From positions 1 to 6,573 of the forward strand of contig DNYS01000252.1 of assembly GCA_003506735.1 (NCBI GenBank): 6,573 bases of DNA, given 5' to 3'. The position numbers were made by a program, and so were the translations under genes. Position 1 is the stretch's first letter. The number at the start of each line of letters is the position of its first letter. Below, piece after piece: positions 6,551-6,573 of this stretch. The DNA is from Nitrospinota bacterium (GTDB lineage Bacteria; UBA8248). Below the pieces are notes generated by a model, which searched no databases, was not told the DNA's origin, and saw only the letters and a program-made list of their open reading frames with translations.

Positions 6551-6573
6551 ATGCGAGCGATCCTCGTGAAAGA
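6551..6573 (+). CDS. Start of a further gene, probably MDR/quinone-oxidoreductase-like (partial)
   Basis: Only seven codons are visible, reading MRAILVK and then the first two bases of a Glu or Asp codon. The ATG is preceded by AGGAG at 6539-6543 with a seven-base spacer, a strong ribosome binding site. M-[KR]-A-[IV]-x-[VL]-x-[EK] is the characteristic opening of zinc-type and quinone-oxidoreductase-type MDR proteins, so a second dehydrogenase in tandem with the one at 5335-6426 is the likely reading. So few residues cannot settle the family, and the rest lies past the right edge. Confidence 0.5.

Noticed and set aside
1..6573. CRISPR array, tRNA, rRNA, phage or defence system
   Set aside because: No regularly spaced repeats, tRNA-like cloverleaf, rRNA motif or relevant protein family was seen on either strand.

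Overview
The window looks like a stretch of chromosome from a Gram-negative bacterium, probably an uncultured or environmental one. The evidence for a Gram-negative cell is a substrate-binding protein with a plain signal-peptidase-I leader and no lipobox, encoded with an iron-type ABC permease and ATPase. No marker gene allows a closer taxonomic call. Most of the region has moderate GC content. The dehydrogenase gene on the right is clearly GC-richer (about 67-77% in two 60-base samples counted by hand).

Layout. Positions 1-3204 (minus strand) hold a three-gene ABC importer operon read right to left: secreted binding protein, fused two-domain permease, and ATPase. The permease stop and ATPase start overlap as TGATG, and the ATPase runs off the left edge after 150 residues. 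A good sigma70-like promoter (TTGACT, 16 bp, TATAGT) lies about 95 bases upstream of the operon. Positions 3205-3624 are non-coding, AT-rich and full of palindromes. They contain a segment of about 222 bp bounded by imperfect inverted repeats (GGCAGTGCAT at each end) that resembles a MITE or the remnant of an insertion sequence. Positions 3625-5046 (minus strand) hold a complete amidase-signature hydrolase with an intact Lys-Ser-Ser triad. A divergent intergenic region follows, with a perfect 6-3-6 inverted repeat. Positions 5335-6426 (plus strand) hold a zinc-type medium-chain dehydrogenase/reductase (MDR). It keeps its structural zinc lobe and an NAD-type fold, but the usual catalytic-zinc Cys is replaced by Ser. 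At 6551 the first seven codons of another gene (MRAILVK) begin behind a good ribosome binding site. They look like the start of a second MDR or quinone-oxidoreductase protein.

How the genes may work together (inference). An importer of unknown small-molecule substrate, an amide hydrolase and one or two NAD(P)-dependent dehydrogenases would fit a small scavenging and catabolic locus. The sequence does not prove they share a pathway, and the importer has its own promoter. I found no CRISPR, tRNA, rRNA, phage or defence genes. The less ordinary items are the inverted-repeat-bounded intergenic element, the altered metal site of the dehydrogenase, and the lack of an iron-type tyrosine pair in the binding protein.
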